Under the pieces are notes generated by a model. The model searched no databases. It was not told where the DNA came from and saw nothing but the letters and a program-made list of their open reading frames with translations. Positions 8,332 through 17,629 of a stretch of DNA of 64,000 nucleotides are shown here, piece by piece. This stretch comes from Lonepinella sp042485795 (GTDB lineage: Bacteria; Pseudomonadota; Gammaproteobacteria; Enterobacterales; Pasteurellaceae): the NCBI RefSeq assembly GCF_042485795.1, contig NZ_CP169368.1:1612001-1676000 (forward strand), read 5' to 3'. Positions within the stretch are counted from its first letter, which is position 1, and the number at the start of each line of letters is the position of its first letter. Both the position numbers and the translations under genes were made by a program.

Positions 8332-8375
8332 TATTTTAAGTGGATTTATCCAACCTTTAAACTTTGAGTAATTTC

Positions 8376-8395
8376 GGGCGAACATCTGTTCGCCC
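8376..8395. repeat. GGGCGAACA palindrome between trxB and cydD
   Basis: A perfect 9-bp inverted repeat, GGGCGAACA/TGTTCGCCC, with a 2-bp loop. A related hairpin lies at 47127-47146. It is followed by CTAAAATTTT, not a proper T-run, so a weak terminator or a REP-like repeat are both possible. Confidence 0.6.
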
Positions 8396-8412
8396 CTAAA
8401 ATTTTATACAAA

Positions 8413-10182
8413 ATGGAAAAACAACGTCAAAAATATCTGTTTAAATGGTTGCGACAACAACAGAAACCGATAAAAAAATTATTAAGCCTAAATGTGGGAC
8501 TAGCGACTTTATCATCTTTGATTTTAGTGGGACAAACTTGGTTGCTGGCGAGTCTTTTGCATTATTTTATTATCCAACAAACTCCACGTTCGGAACTATT
8601 ACCCTATTTTATTGGCTTGATTGTTGGTTTTGCATTGCGAGCATTGATTTTATATCTGCGTGAAAGAATTGGCTTTAACTGTGGTCGGCAATTACGCAAT
8701 ATTATTCGTCAACAAATTTTGGATAAAATCCATTCTGTCGGACCTGCTACCATTCAAGGTAAACCTGCTGGTAGCTGGGCAAGTTTAATGTTGGAACAAG
8801 TGGAAAATCTACATAATTTTTATGCTCGTTATCTACCTCAACAAATGTTGTCGGCGATTGTTCCCGTTATTATTTTAATTGCTGTTTTTCCGCTTAATTG
8901 GGTGGCAGGTTTAATTCTCTTATTCACAGCCCCCCTAATTCCTATTTTTATGATTTTAGTCGGTTTAGCAGCATCGGATAAAAATCAGCAAAACATGGCA
9001 ATGCTAGCCAAATTAAGTGGGCAATTTCTCGACCGCTTACGTGGGCTAGAAACTCTACGTCTATTTAACCGTGCCGAAGAACAAACTGAGTATATTGAGA
9101 AATCCACCGAAGATTATCGCATTAGCACCATGGACGTATTAAAAATGGCATTTTTATCGTCTGCAGTATTAGAATTTTTTACCTCTATTTCCATTGCCAT
9201 TGTCGCAGTTTATTTTGGTTTTAGTTATCTCGGACAAATTGACTTTGGTAGTTTTAGTGATAACACTGGCATTACCCTATTTGCAGGCTTTTTCTGTTTA
9301 ATTCTCGCACCTGAATTTTACCAACCCCTACGTGATCTTGGCACTTATTATCACGACCGAGCAGCCGCTATTGGGGCAGCCGATGCTATTGCAGAATTTA
9401 TTGAAACTGACTATCAAACGGTACAAGCTGACCACAACCAGCAAATTCCCAATCAAAGTGCGGTGGAAATTATGGCAGAAAATTTGGTAATCTTGTCACC
9501 ACAAGGCAAGGCTCTCACCCAACCGCTTAATTTTCATTTAGCTAAACAATCTCATACAGCGTTGGTGGGGCAAAGCGGGGCAGGAAAAACATCTTTAATT
9601 AACGTATTACTCGGTTTTCTGCCTTATCAAGGCAGTTTGAAAATTAACGGAATAGAACTCAATCAAGCCGTTCTCACCCAATGGCGAAAACAAATTGCAT
9701 GGGTAGGGCAAAATCCGTTGTTGTTGCAAGGCACGATTAAACAAAATCTGTTACTCGGTGATATTCAAGCCTCGGACGAACAAATTGATATAGCTTTAAG
9801 CCAAGCCAACGCCAAAGAATTTACCGATCACCTTGGCTTAAATGCAGAAATCAAAGATGGCGGTGTAGGCATATCGGTAGGGCAAGCTCAACGCTTGGCG
9901 ATTGCTCGAGCCTTATTGCGTCAAGGTAATTTGTTGTTATTAGATGAACCAACAGCCAGCTTAGATGCTAAATCGGAAACGCAAGTATTGACCGCATTAA
10001 CCCAAATTAATCAAGCCCAAACCACCTTGATGATCACCCACCGTATTGAAGATTTAAAGCAATGTGATCAGATTTTGGTGATGCAACAGGGGCAACTGGT
10101 GCAACAAGGACACTTCGAACAGTTGCAACAGCAAGGTTATTTTGCTGAACTTTTAGCCCAACGTCATCAAGACGTACAATAA
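8413..10182 (+). CDS. cydD: CydDC exporter subunit CydD
   Basis: One half of the heterodimeric ABC exporter CydDC. It moves glutathione and cysteine to the periplasm, or cycles haem according to newer work, and is required to assemble cytochrome bd oxidase. It has 589 residues: a membrane domain with about six helices (roughly 25-320) and a nucleotide-binding domain with Walker A GQSGAGKTS, signature SVGQAQRLAIARAL and Walker B LLLLDEPTA. The signature reads SVGQ instead of LSGGQ, a degenerate form. It is followed 10 bp later by cydC. Confidence 0.95.
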   Translation: MEKQRQKYLFKWLRQQQKPIKKLLSLNVGLATLSSLILVGQTWLLASLLHYFIIQQTPRSELLPYFIGLIVGFALRALILYLRERIGFNCGRQLRNIIRQQILDKIHSVGPATIQGKPAGSWASLMLEQVENLHNFYARYLPQQMLSAIVPVIILIAVFPLNWVAGLILLFTAPLIPIFMILVGLAASDKNQQNMAMLAKLSGQFLDRLRGLETLRLFNRAEEQTEYIEKSTEDYRISTMDVLKMAFLSSAVLEFFTSISIAIVAVYFGFSYLGQIDFGSFSDNTGITLFAGFFCLILAPEFYQPLRDLGTYYHDRAAAIGAADAIAEFIETDYQTVQADHNQQIPNQSAVEIMAENLVILSPQGKALTQPLNFHLAKQSHTALVGQSGAGKTSLINVLLGFLPYQGSLKINGIELNQAVLTQWRKQIAWVGQNPLLLQGTIKQNLLLGDIQASDEQIDIALSQANAKEFTDHLGLNAEIKDGGVGISVGQAQRLAIARALLRQGNLLLLDEPTASLDAKSETQVLTALTQINQAQTTLMITHRIEDLKQCDQILVMQQGQLVQQGHFEQLQQQGYFAELLAQRHQDVQ

Positions 10183-10192
10183 GAGAGAAAAT

Positions 10193-11914
10193 ATGCGTTC
10201 ACTACTTCCTTTTTTACCCTTATTTAAACAGGCAAAATTTCCACTGTTTTTAGGTGTGGTGTTGATGATTGGCGGGCTTGCTTGCAGTATTGGCTTGCTC
10301 ACTCTATCAGGTTGGTTTTTATCGGCTACTGCCATTGCTGGGGCGGGAGCATTATTTAACTATTTTTATCCCTCATCAAGCGTACGGGGTTTAGCGATTG
10401 GTCGCACCGCAATGCGTTATGCTGAAAAAATTGTGACTCACGATGCCACTTTCCGTATTTTGGCTAAATTACGTGTTCAGGTATTCAGCAAAATTATTCC
10501 ACTTTCCCCTGCGGTGTTAAATCGTTATCGTAACAGTGATTTACTTAACCGCTTAGTAGCTGATGTGGATACGCTCGATAGCCTATATTTACGCCTGATT
10601 GCTCCATTTATCAGTGCGATAGTGGTGATTGGAATGATGACTCTGGTGTTAAGCCTATTTAATCTTTCCCTTGCCCTATTAATTGGTGCAATCCTATTGA
10701 TTCTATTACTGATTATTCCAAGTGTATTTTATTTTTTAGGCTTAACTTTCGGTAATAAACTCACCCAATCTCGTTCCCTTTATCGTATGCACTTTGTAGA
10801 ATTTATTCAGGCTCAAGCGGAATTATTACTGTTTAATGCACAAGATAATTTGCAACAAAAATTAGATCAAACGGAACAACAATGGCAAAGTTATCAACAA
10901 CGTGAAAGCAATTTAGCAGGACTTTCTACTGCTGTTTTAATGTTTGCTAATGGCTTATTAGTGGTGTTGACTTTATGGATTTCCTCCAATATTGAATTTG
11001 CTATTGAAGAATATCGTCTTGCATTTATTGGCTTGTTTATGCTATCCGCATTAGCCTCTTTTGAGATTTTAATGCCGTTAGGTGCAGCGTTCTTGCATAT
11101 TGGACAAGTGATTTCATCTGCTCAACGTGTCAGCGAAATTATTGACCAACCACCGCTGGTACAATTTGAGGGAACAGAAACTGCGGTGAATTTTTCCAAT
11201 GTTTTATTTGATCTTAAAAATATCAGCTTTCGTTATCCTGAACGGCAAGATATTGCCTTAAAACAGGTGAATTTACAGATTAAACCAAAACAAAAAGTTG
11301 CCATTTTGGGCAAAACTGGCAGTGGTAAATCCACTCTATTACAACTGTTAGTACGAAATTATGATCCTCTACTAGGTGAAATTCATTTTGCCAATAAACG
11401 GATTTCTGCTTACAGTGAAAATATTCTCCGCCAGCAAATTTGCTTTTTAACTCAACGGGTGCATATTTTTAGCGACAGTTTACGCAATAATCTGCAATTT
11501 GCCACAGCAGCACCGCTTTCCGATGAAAAAATGACAGACGTGCTAATACAAGTTGGTTTGCAAAACTTAGTGGAACAAGGTTTAGAACAATGGTTAGGTG
11601 ATGGCGGTCGCCCTCTTTCAGGCGGTGAACAACGCCGCTTAGGCTTGGCGAGAATTTTATTGAGTGATGCACCCATTTTATTATTAGATGAACCTACCGA
11701 GGGCTTAGATCGTGAAACTGAACGTCAAGTGTTAAACCTGATTTTGCAACATTGCCAAGATAAAACCTTGCTGATGGTAACTCATCGTTTAACCGCTATT
11801 GAGCAGTTTGATAATATTGTAGTCATTGATAGTGCGGAACTGGTAGAACAAGGTAGTTATGCGGAATTAAGCCAGAAACAAGGTTATTTCCACTCATTAA
11901 TTCAACGAATTTAA
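10193..11914 (+). CDS. cydC: CydDC exporter subunit CydC
   Basis: Partner of CydD, 573 residues. The membrane domain spans about 1-320. The nucleotide-binding domain has Walker A GKTGSGKS, a canonical signature LSGGEQRRLGLARIL and Walker B ILLLDEPTE. Only this subunit has the consensus LSGG signature, so the two ATP sites of the dimer are probably unequal. It ends the operon at a strong uptake-signal terminator. cydAB is not in this window. Confidence 0.95.
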   Translation: MRSLLPFLPLFKQAKFPLFLGVVLMIGGLACSIGLLTLSGWFLSATAIAGAGALFNYFYPSSSVRGLAIGRTAMRYAEKIVTHDATFRILAKLRVQVFSKIIPLSPAVLNRYRNSDLLNRLVADVDTLDSLYLRLIAPFISAIVVIGMMTLVLSLFNLSLALLIGAILLILLLIIPSVFYFLGLTFGNKLTQSRSLYRMHFVEFIQAQAELLLFNAQDNLQQKLDQTEQQWQSYQQRESNLAGLSTAVLMFANGLLVVLTLWISSNIEFAIEEYRLAFIGLFMLSALASFEILMPLGAAFLHIGQVISSAQRVSEIIDQPPLVQFEGTETAVNFSNVLFDLKNISFRYPERQDIALKQVNLQIKPKQKVAILGKTGSGKSTLLQLLVRNYDPLLGEIHFANKRISAYSENILRQQICFLTQRVHIFSDSLRNNLQFATAAPLSDEKMTDVLIQVGLQNLVEQGLEQWLGDGGRPLSGGEQRRLGLARILLSDAPILLLDEPTEGLDRETERQVLNLILQHCQDKTLLMVTHRLTAIEQFDNIVVIDSAELVEQGSYAELSQKQGYFHSLIQRI

Positions 11915-11932
11915 AGAAAAAATCTGATACAA

Positions 11933-11974
11933 AAAAATACCGCACTTTTATTCTTGTCAAAGTGCGGTATTTTT
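11933..11974. terminator. Uptake-signal inverted-pair terminator after cydC
   Basis: A perfect 16-bp dyad, AAAAATACCGCACTTT / AAAGTGCGGTATTTTT, with a 10-nt loop. Each arm holds a full uptake signal, and the T-runs allow it to act in both directions, ending cydC and the opposing ynhF-like gene. Confidence 0.9.
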
Positions 11975-11993
11975 ATACAGTTTTTTTATTTTA

Positions 11994-12074
11994 TTAGAAA
12001 ATTGCCACAGACAAACCTACAACAATAGCTAATGAAAGCACTACCATAATCATAGCATAACCAAAATCACTCAT
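11994..12074 (-). CDS. ynhF: Small single-pass membrane protein, YnhF-like (26 aa)
   Basis: A 26-codon gene starting MSDFGYAMIM and ending VVGLSVAIF then TAA. It has a ribosome site AGGAG six bases before the ATG. After a short polar start the rest is one hydrophobic helix, so it should insert in the inner membrane. Length, the MS-D start, the GL-x-A end and its place next to purR match E. coli YnhF (29 residues, next to purR). It is divergent from purR with 124 bp between, and its 3' end runs into the bidirectional terminator. The function of YnhF is unknown. I am confident that it is coding and less sure of the family name. Confidence 0.8.
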   Translation of the reverse strand: MSDFGYAMIMVVLSLAIVVGLSVAIF

Positions 12075-12198
12075 ACTTTTCTCCTGATGTTTTTAATTAA
12101 TAAAATCATATATTTTTCATTTTATCAGTTTAATTTATTTTTTCATACATTTTTTATAATTTTACCTTATAATAATGTAAATTTTCAGGGAGGTAAAA

Positions 12199-13203
12199 AT
12201 GGCAACCATTAAAGACGTAGCAAAAATAGCAGGCGTATCAACTACTACCGTTTCTCATGTCATCAATAAAACCAGACATGTTGCAGAAGATACTAAACAA
12301 GCTGTATTAAATGCGATTCGAACACTTAGTTATTCACCAAGTGACGTAGCTCGTAGTCTTAAAATTAATACTACAAAATCTATTGGTATGATTGTTACCA
12401 CCAGCGAATCCCCTTACTTTGCAGAAATCATTCACGCCGTTGAAAACCATTGTTATCGTCAAGGCTATTCATTATTTTTATGTAATACCCAAAATGATAC
12501 AAAAAAAATTAAAAATCACTTGGAAATGTTAGCCAAAAAACGCGTTGATGGTGTATTAATTATGTGTGCCGAATATCATCAAGAAAGTATTGACTTATTT
12601 AATAATTTTCAAGATCTACCGCTGGTTGTTATGGAATGGGGAATTCAACATAGCAATAATGATATGATTTTGGATAACAGTTTTAATGGAGGTTATTTGG
12701 CAACCCAACATTTAATTGAGAATGGTCATCAAAAAATCGGGATTATTTCTGGAGAACTGAATAAAACCACCGCTCAAACTCGTTTTCAAGGCTTTGAAAA
12801 AGCCATGTCGGATGCTGGCTTAACCCTTAATCCAAACTGGATTCAAGAGGGTTCTTTTGAACCCGAAGATGGTTATGAATGTATGAATAAAATTCTTGAA
12901 CAGCAAGAATTACCTACGGCTGTATTTTGTTGTAATGATGTAATGGCATTAGGTGCAATTTCCGCTATTACAGAAAAAGGTTTACGCGTGCCTGATGATA
13001 TTTCGATTATTGGCTACGATAATATTCATTCATCACGATTTTACGCTCCCCCACTTACCACTATTCATCAATCTAAAGCAAGGCTAGGTGAGCGTGCATT
13101 ACAATTACTGCTGGAACGTATTCATCATAAAAATACGGAAAGAGAAACCATTGAAATCTATCCCGAATTGGTGGTACGCAAGTCCGTGAAAAACATCAAA
13201 TAA
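12199..13203 (+). CDS. purR: Purine repressor PurR
   Basis: A LacI-family repressor that binds hypoxanthine or guanine as corepressor and turns down purine synthesis genes. It has 334 residues. The helix-turn-helix MATIKDVAKIAGVSTTTVSHVINKTRHVAE is nearly the same as in E. coli PurR. The hinge helix SPSDVARSLK is followed by a periplasmic-binding-protein-like core with YFAEII, VVMEWG and IIGYDN. GGGAGG lies close to the ATG. I saw no clear PurR box (ACGCAAACGTTTGCGT type) upstream, so autoregulation is not evident. Confidence 0.95.
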   Translation: MATIKDVAKIAGVSTTTVSHVINKTRHVAEDTKQAVLNAIRTLSYSPSDVARSLKINTTKSIGMIVTTSESPYFAEIIHAVENHCYRQGYSLFLCNTQNDTKKIKNHLEMLAKKRVDGVLIMCAEYHQESIDLFNNFQDLPLVVMEWGIQHSNNDMILDNSFNGGYLATQHLIENGHQKIGIISGELNKTTAQTRFQGFEKAMSDAGLTLNPNWIQEGSFEPEDGYECMNKILEQQELPTAVFCCNDVMALGAISAITEKGLRVPDDISIIGYDNIHSSRFYAPPLTTIHQSKARLGERALQLLLERIHHKNTERETIEIYPELVVRKSVKNIK

Positions 13204-13247
13204 TATTAACCAAACTGCGGTGTTTTTTACTGTAATTTGTTACTACT

Positions 13248-14480
13248 TTATTCTGTTGCGAGTTCCACAATTTTCAAAATGACATTCACTGTACTTTCCA
13301 TGCCTTCAAGGCTAATTAGTTCGTGAATGCTATGGAAATTATATCCTCCAGTAAAGATATTCGGACAAGCCAACCCTTTTTCCGCTAACCACGCCCCATC
13401 CGTACCTCCACGGATTGGTTTATGATTTGGTTTGATACCACATGCACGCATAGCCTGATCAGCCAGTTCAATAGATCGTGGTACTTGACGGATACAATTA
13501 TACATATTTTTATAGCTATCTTGAATTTCCAACTGGAGTGGTTGGCGTAAATTCTTTTGTTGATTAAATTGATTAACTATATCCGTTAAAAAGGCTTTAC
13601 GTTGTTCAAATTTCTCGCTATCAAAATCCCGAATTAAATAATGTAATTCTACTTTACTAATATCACCCACCAAGCGATTTAAATGAAAAAAGCCTTGTTT
13701 ATCTGCAGTTTTTTCTGGTACTTCATCAGCTGGTAATAGTTGTTGAAACTCACAAGCCAAAGTTAACGCATTAACCATTTTATCTTTAGCATAACCAGGG
13801 TGGATACCGTTACCCAAGATCGTCACAGTAGCACTAGCTGCATTAAAGTTTTCATATTCCAACTCACCTACGGCACCACCGTCAATAGTATATGCCCAGT
13901 CGCAAGGGAATTTGTCCATTTCGAAAAATTGCATCCCTAAACCAATTTCTTCATCTGGTGTGAAAGCAATACGAATATTACAGTGAGCTTGTTCGCCGTT
14001 CTTTAGTATAGAAAGTGCGGTCATAATTTCCGCAATTCCAGATTTATTATCCGCCCCTAATAAGGTTGTGCCATCTGTCACAATCAAGGTTTTGCCGATT
14101 AATTGAAGCATAAAGGGATACATTACAGGACTAATAAATTTTTCTCCCGAACCTAAGGCAATTTCCCCACCACGATAATTCACAATCACTTCTGGATTGA
14201 CATTCTTGCCACTACAATCTGGTGATGTATCTAAATGAGCAATTAAACCAATGGTAGGAGCATTCATCACATTACTTGGTAAATAAGCAGTTAAAATACC
14301 ATTTGGCGAAAGATTAATCTCTTCTAACCCTAATGCCTGTAATTCTTGTACTAAATATTTGGCTAATTTAAGTTGACCTGGTGAGCTAGGTGAATACTTC
14401 GCCCCGACTTTAGCTTGCGTATCAAAAGACACATAATTCAAAAATCGTTCAAGTAAATAATTGCGTTCACACGTTGACAT
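13248..14480 (-). CDS. pepT: Peptidase T (tripeptidase)
   Basis: A cytoplasmic di-zinc aminopeptidase of family M20 that removes the N-terminal residue from tripeptides. It has 410 residues (E. coli 408). Metal and catalytic motifs are HLDTSPD, LLGADNKSGIAE, FTPDEEIGLG, the TIDGG region and the C-terminal FTGGYNFHSIHE. GGAG precedes the ATG. In Salmonella pepT is activated by FNR in the absence of oxygen; a matching FNR-like site lies 84 bp upstream here. It converges with purR. Confidence 0.96.
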   Translation of the reverse strand: MSTCERNYLLERFLNYVSFDTQAKVGAKYSPSSPGQLKLAKYLVQELQALGLEEINLSPNGILTAYLPSNVMNAPTIGLIAHLDTSPDCSGKNVNPEVIVNYRGGEIALGSGEKFISPVMYPFMLQLIGKTLIVTDGTTLLGADNKSGIAEIMTALSILKNGEQAHCNIRIAFTPDEEIGLGMQFFEMDKFPCDWAYTIDGGAVGELEYENFNAASATVTILGNGIHPGYAKDKMVNALTLACEFQQLLPADEVPEKTADKQGFFHLNRLVGDISKVELHYLIRDFDSEKFEQRKAFLTDIVNQFNQQKNLRQPLQLEIQDSYKNMYNCIRQVPRSIELADQAMRACGIKPNHKPIRGGTDGAWLAEKGLACPNIFTGGYNFHSIHELISLEGMESTVNVILKIVELATE

Positions 14481-14563
14481 GGTATTCTCCTTTTAACCCT
14501 TTGTTTAATTATGCAAAAACAAATTTTTCAATGCAATTTTTTTCTAAAATTTATGCCCGAAGT

Positions 14564-14577
14564 TTTATCTAAATCAA
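14564..14577. promoter_or_regulatory. Candidate FNR box upstream of pepT
   Basis: TTTATCTAAATCAA matches 9 of 10 specified bases of the FNR consensus TTGAT-N4-ATCAA. It lies 84-97 bp upstream of the pepT start. A convincing -10 at the class II distance was not found, so this rests on the match and on known anaerobic control of pepT in Salmonella. It could also serve the divergent pot operon. Confidence 0.4.
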
Positions 14578-14685
14578 TTTTTGAGCATTTATATCTTTAT
14601 AAATAAAAAAATTTGGCTAAAAAGACATTATTCCCTTTTCATTAGCGAACAATAGCTATATCATAAGTGTTCAAAAAACTCGGTG

Positions 14686-14705
14686 CTTACTTGTCGTTAA
14701 GTAAG
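14686..14705 (+). other. Hairpin in the potABC leader
   Basis: CTTACTT and AAGTAAG form a 7-bp stem with a 6-nt loop, 57 bp upstream of potA. There is no T-run. It may be a leader structure; no known riboswitch was recognised. Confidence 0.35.
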
Positions 14706-14762
14706 TGTTGTACTTCTATTTAACTAACCCATATTAGTTTTTCAGGGAGAAAACCAAAGCTA

Positions 14763-15878
14763 GTGGAAAAAACGACTAAACCTATCGTTGAGCTACGCTC
14801 TCTTACTAAATCCTATGGTGATAACACCATTATCAAAGACTTCAATTTAACCATTAATAATGGTGAATTTGTTACCATTTTAGGTCCTTCAGGCTGTGGT
14901 AAAACTACCGTTTTACGCTTGATTGCAGGTTTTGAAGAAGTTAATGACGGTCAAATTATTCTTGACGGCGAAGATGTCACGAATATTCCAGCAGAACAAC
15001 GTCATGTGAATACCGTATTCCAAAGTTATGCCCTCTTTCCACACATGACGATTTTTGAAAATGTGGCATTTGGATTGCGTATGCAAAAAGTACCTGAAGC
15101 AGAAATTAAGCCTAGAGTTCTTGATGCTTTGCGTATGGTGCAATTAGAAGAAATGGCGGAACGTAAACCAAGCCAACTTTCTGGTGGTCAACAACAACGT
15201 ATCGCCATTGCTCGTGCGGTGGTCAATAAGCCGAAAGTCTTATTATTAGACGAATCTTTATCTGCATTAGATTACAAATTACGTAAACAAATGCAGAATG
15301 AATTGAAATCCTTACAACGTCAATTAGGCATTACCTTTATTTTCGTGACCCACGATCAGGAAGAAGCCTTAACCATGTCAGATCGTATTATCGTATTGAA
15401 AAAAGGTAATATCGAGCAAGATGGTTCACCGCGTGAAATTTATGAGGAACCGAGCAATTTATTCGTGGCGAAATTTATTGGTGAAATCAATATTTTTGAT
15501 GCTGTGGTATTACACCGTGTTGATGAGCAACGTGTTAAAGCCAATGTGGAAGGTCGTATTTGCGATATTTATGTTGAGCAACAAGTTCACGAGGGTCAAA
15601 AATTAAAAGTATTATTACGTCCTGAAGATGTGTTATTAGAAGAACTTGATGATAATGAACAATCAAGTGCGATTATTGGATATATTCGTGAACGTAATTA
15701 CAAAGGTATGACCCTTGAATCCACCGTTGAACTAGAACATAACGGAAAAATGGTGCTGGTTAGCGAATTCTTTAACGAAGACGACCCGAATATCGATCAC
15801 TCATTAGATCAAAAAGTGGCTGTCACTTGGATTGAAAAATGGGAAGTGGTATTGAATGATGAAAATGACAACCAATAA
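14763..15878 (+). CDS. potA: Spermidine/putrescine ABC transporter ATP-binding protein
   Basis: The ATPase of the PotABCD polyamine importer, 371 residues. It has Walker A GPSGCGKTT, signature LSGGQQQR, Walker B VLLLDES (a Ser after the Glu, as in E. coli PotA) and a C-terminal TOBE-like domain. The start is GTG at 14763, after GGGAGA at a rather long 12-bp spacing. No in-frame ATG is better placed, and the N-terminal alignment with E. coli supports it. The coding end overlaps potB by 23 bp. Confidence 0.95.
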   Translation: MEKTTKPIVELRSLTKSYGDNTIIKDFNLTINNGEFVTILGPSGCGKTTVLRLIAGFEEVNDGQIILDGEDVTNIPAEQRHVNTVFQSYALFPHMTIFENVAFGLRMQKVPEAEIKPRVLDALRMVQLEEMAERKPSQLSGGQQQRIAIARAVVNKPKVLLLDESLSALDYKLRKQMQNELKSLQRQLGITFIFVTHDQEEALTMSDRIIVLKKGNIEQDGSPREIYEEPSNLFVAKFIGEINIFDAVVLHRVDEQRVKANVEGRICDIYVEQQVHEGQKLKVLLRPEDVLLEELDDNEQSSAIIGYIRERNYKGMTLESTVELEHNGKMVLVSEFFNEDDPNIDHSLDQKVAVTWIEKWEVVLNDENDNQ

Positions 15879-16719
15879 ATTCCAGAAAGTGACTGTCGGC
15901 ATTATTTTTGCTTGGCTAATTTTCTTTGTTTTTGCACCTAACTTCTTGGTGTTTATTGTCAGCTTTCTCAGTAAAGATGCCAGTAATTTCTATGCCCTAC
16001 CATTTACTTTCGAGAATTACACTCGACTGTTTGAACCTTTATATGGTACCGTAGTGTGGAATTCTTTATATATGTCGGGAATTGCCACGATTTTATGTTT
16101 GCTTATCGGTTATCCGTTCGCCTTTATCATGACAAAAATCAACGAAAAATACCGTCCGTTTTTGTTATTCCTATTGGTATTACCATTTTGGACTAACTCA
16201 CTGATTCGTATTTACGGCATGAAAGTGTTTCTTGGGGTAAAAGGGATTCTGAATGAATTTCTGTTATCTTTAGGCGTTATTAGCGAGCCAATTCGTATTT
16301 TAAATACCGAAATCGCGGTGATTATCGGTTTAGTGTATTTGCTATTACCGTTTATGATTTTGCCACTCTACTCAGCGATTGAGAAATTAGATCATCGCTT
16401 ATTAGAAGCTGCGAAAGATTTGGGTGCTAATGCAGTACAACGCTTTATTAAAATCATTATTCCACTCACTATGCCAGGAATTGTGTCGGGTTGCTTATTA
16501 GTATTACTGCCAGCTATGGGAATGTTCTATGTAGCAGACTTATTAGGTGGGGCAAAAGTCTTATTAGTGGGTAATGTAATTAAGAGTGAGTTCTTAATTT
16601 CGCGTAACTGGCCATTTGGTTCAGCAATCAGTATCGGCTTAACCATTCTAATGGCGTTATTGATTTTCGTTTACTACAAAGCGAATAAATTACTGAATAA
16701 GAAAGTGGAGTTAGAATAA
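15856..16719 (+). CDS. potB: Spermidine/putrescine ABC transporter permease
   Basis: An inner-membrane permease with six predicted helices, 287 residues. The EAA loop that docks PotA is EAAKDLGANAVQRF. Three candidate starts lie within ten bases (codons 1, 2 and 4, at 15856, 15859 and 15865). I kept the first; E. coli PotB begins MKNTSKFQ, which favours 15859 or 15865. It overlaps potA and shares one base with potC, so translation of the three is coupled. Confidence 0.94.
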   Translation: MMKMTTNKFQKVTVGIIFAWLIFFVFAPNFLVFIVSFLSKDASNFYALPFTFENYTRLFEPLYGTVVWNSLYMSGIATILCLLIGYPFAFIMTKINEKYRPFLLFLLVLPFWTNSLIRIYGMKVFLGVKGILNEFLLSLGVISEPIRILNTEIAVIIGLVYLLLPFMILPLYSAIEKLDHRLLEAAKDLGANAVQRFIKIIIPLTMPGIVSGCLLVLLPAMGMFYVADLLGGAKVLLVGNVIKSEFLISRNWPFGSAISIGLTILMALLIFVYYKANKLLNKKVELE

Positions 16720-17489
16720 TGGGTCGTATCCTACGTAGTTTCTTTATGTTGTTGGTATATGCCTATTTGTATATTCCAATTGTTATTTTAGTTGGTAATT
16801 CTTTCAACGGCGATCGCTATGGATTGAATTGGAAAGGGTTTACTTGGAACTGGTATGAGCGTTTATTTAATAACGATACGCTTATCCAAGCGGCTATTCA
16901 CTCTGTCGTGATCGCTTTTGTTGGTGCCACTCTAGCGACTATTATTGGTAGCTTAACAGCCATCGCATTGTATCGCTATAAGTTCCGTGGTAAACAAGCC
17001 GTAAGCGGTATGTTATTCGTGGTAATGATGTCGCCTGATATTGTGATGGCGGTTTCATTGTTAGCCCTATTTATGATGGTGGGTATTTCATTAGGTTTTT
17101 GGTCATTATTGTTGGCTCATATTACTTTCTGTTTACCTTACGTTGTGGTCAGCGTTTATTCTCGTCTAAAAGGGTTTGATTTGCGTATGCTAGAGGCGGC
17201 TAGAGATCTTGGTGCCAGTGAAGTCACCATTTTGCGTAAAATTATTTTACCATTAGCGTTACCTGCAATTATTTCAGGCTGGTTATTAAGTTTCACACTA
17301 TCCTTAGATGATGTGGTCGTTTCTTCTTTCGTTAGCGGTGCAAGCTATGAAATTTTACCACTGAAAATCTATTCTTTGGTAAAAACAGGGGTAACACCAG
17401 AAGTGAATGCTTTAGCCACCATTATGATTGTCCTTTCACTAATTTTAGTAATGCTCGGACAAGTTATTGGAAAAAAGGATAAAACCTAG
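16719..17489 (+). CDS. potC: Spermidine/putrescine ABC transporter permease
   Basis: The second permease of the polyamine importer, 256 residues, about six transmembrane helices, with the EAA loop EAARDLGASEVTIL. The junction with potB is TAATG. A hairpin terminator follows it, and potD comes 140 bp later with its own ribosome site, so the binding protein can be expressed above or apart from the ABC core. Confidence 0.95.
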   Translation: MGRILRSFFMLLVYAYLYIPIVILVGNSFNGDRYGLNWKGFTWNWYERLFNNDTLIQAAIHSVVIAFVGATLATIIGSLTAIALYRYKFRGKQAVSGMLFVVMMSPDIVMAVSLLALFMMVGISLGFWSLLLAHITFCLPYVVVSVYSRLKGFDLRMLEAARDLGASEVTILRKIILPLALPAIISGWLLSFTLSLDDVVVSSFVSGASYEILPLKIYSLVKTGVTPEVNALATIMIVLSLILVMLGQVIGKKDKT

Positions 17490-17515
17490 ACAAATCGGAT
17501 ATTTCCACATAAAAT

Positions 17516-17563
17516 AACGCCCGACCCGAAGCTAGTCCCTAGCCCAAAGTCAGGCGTTTTTTT
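17516..17563 (+). terminator. Terminator between potC and potD
   Basis: AACGCCCGAC and GTCAGGCGTT pair over 10 bp with one wobble, with an inner GCTAG/CTAGC stem, and are followed by seven T. Read-through would allow some potABCD co-transcription. Confidence 0.8.
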
Positions 17564-17629
17564 ATGTCTTTCTATTTGAATAAATAAAAAGGCGGATACT
17601 CTTAATTACTCTCAACGGAGAAATCTTAA

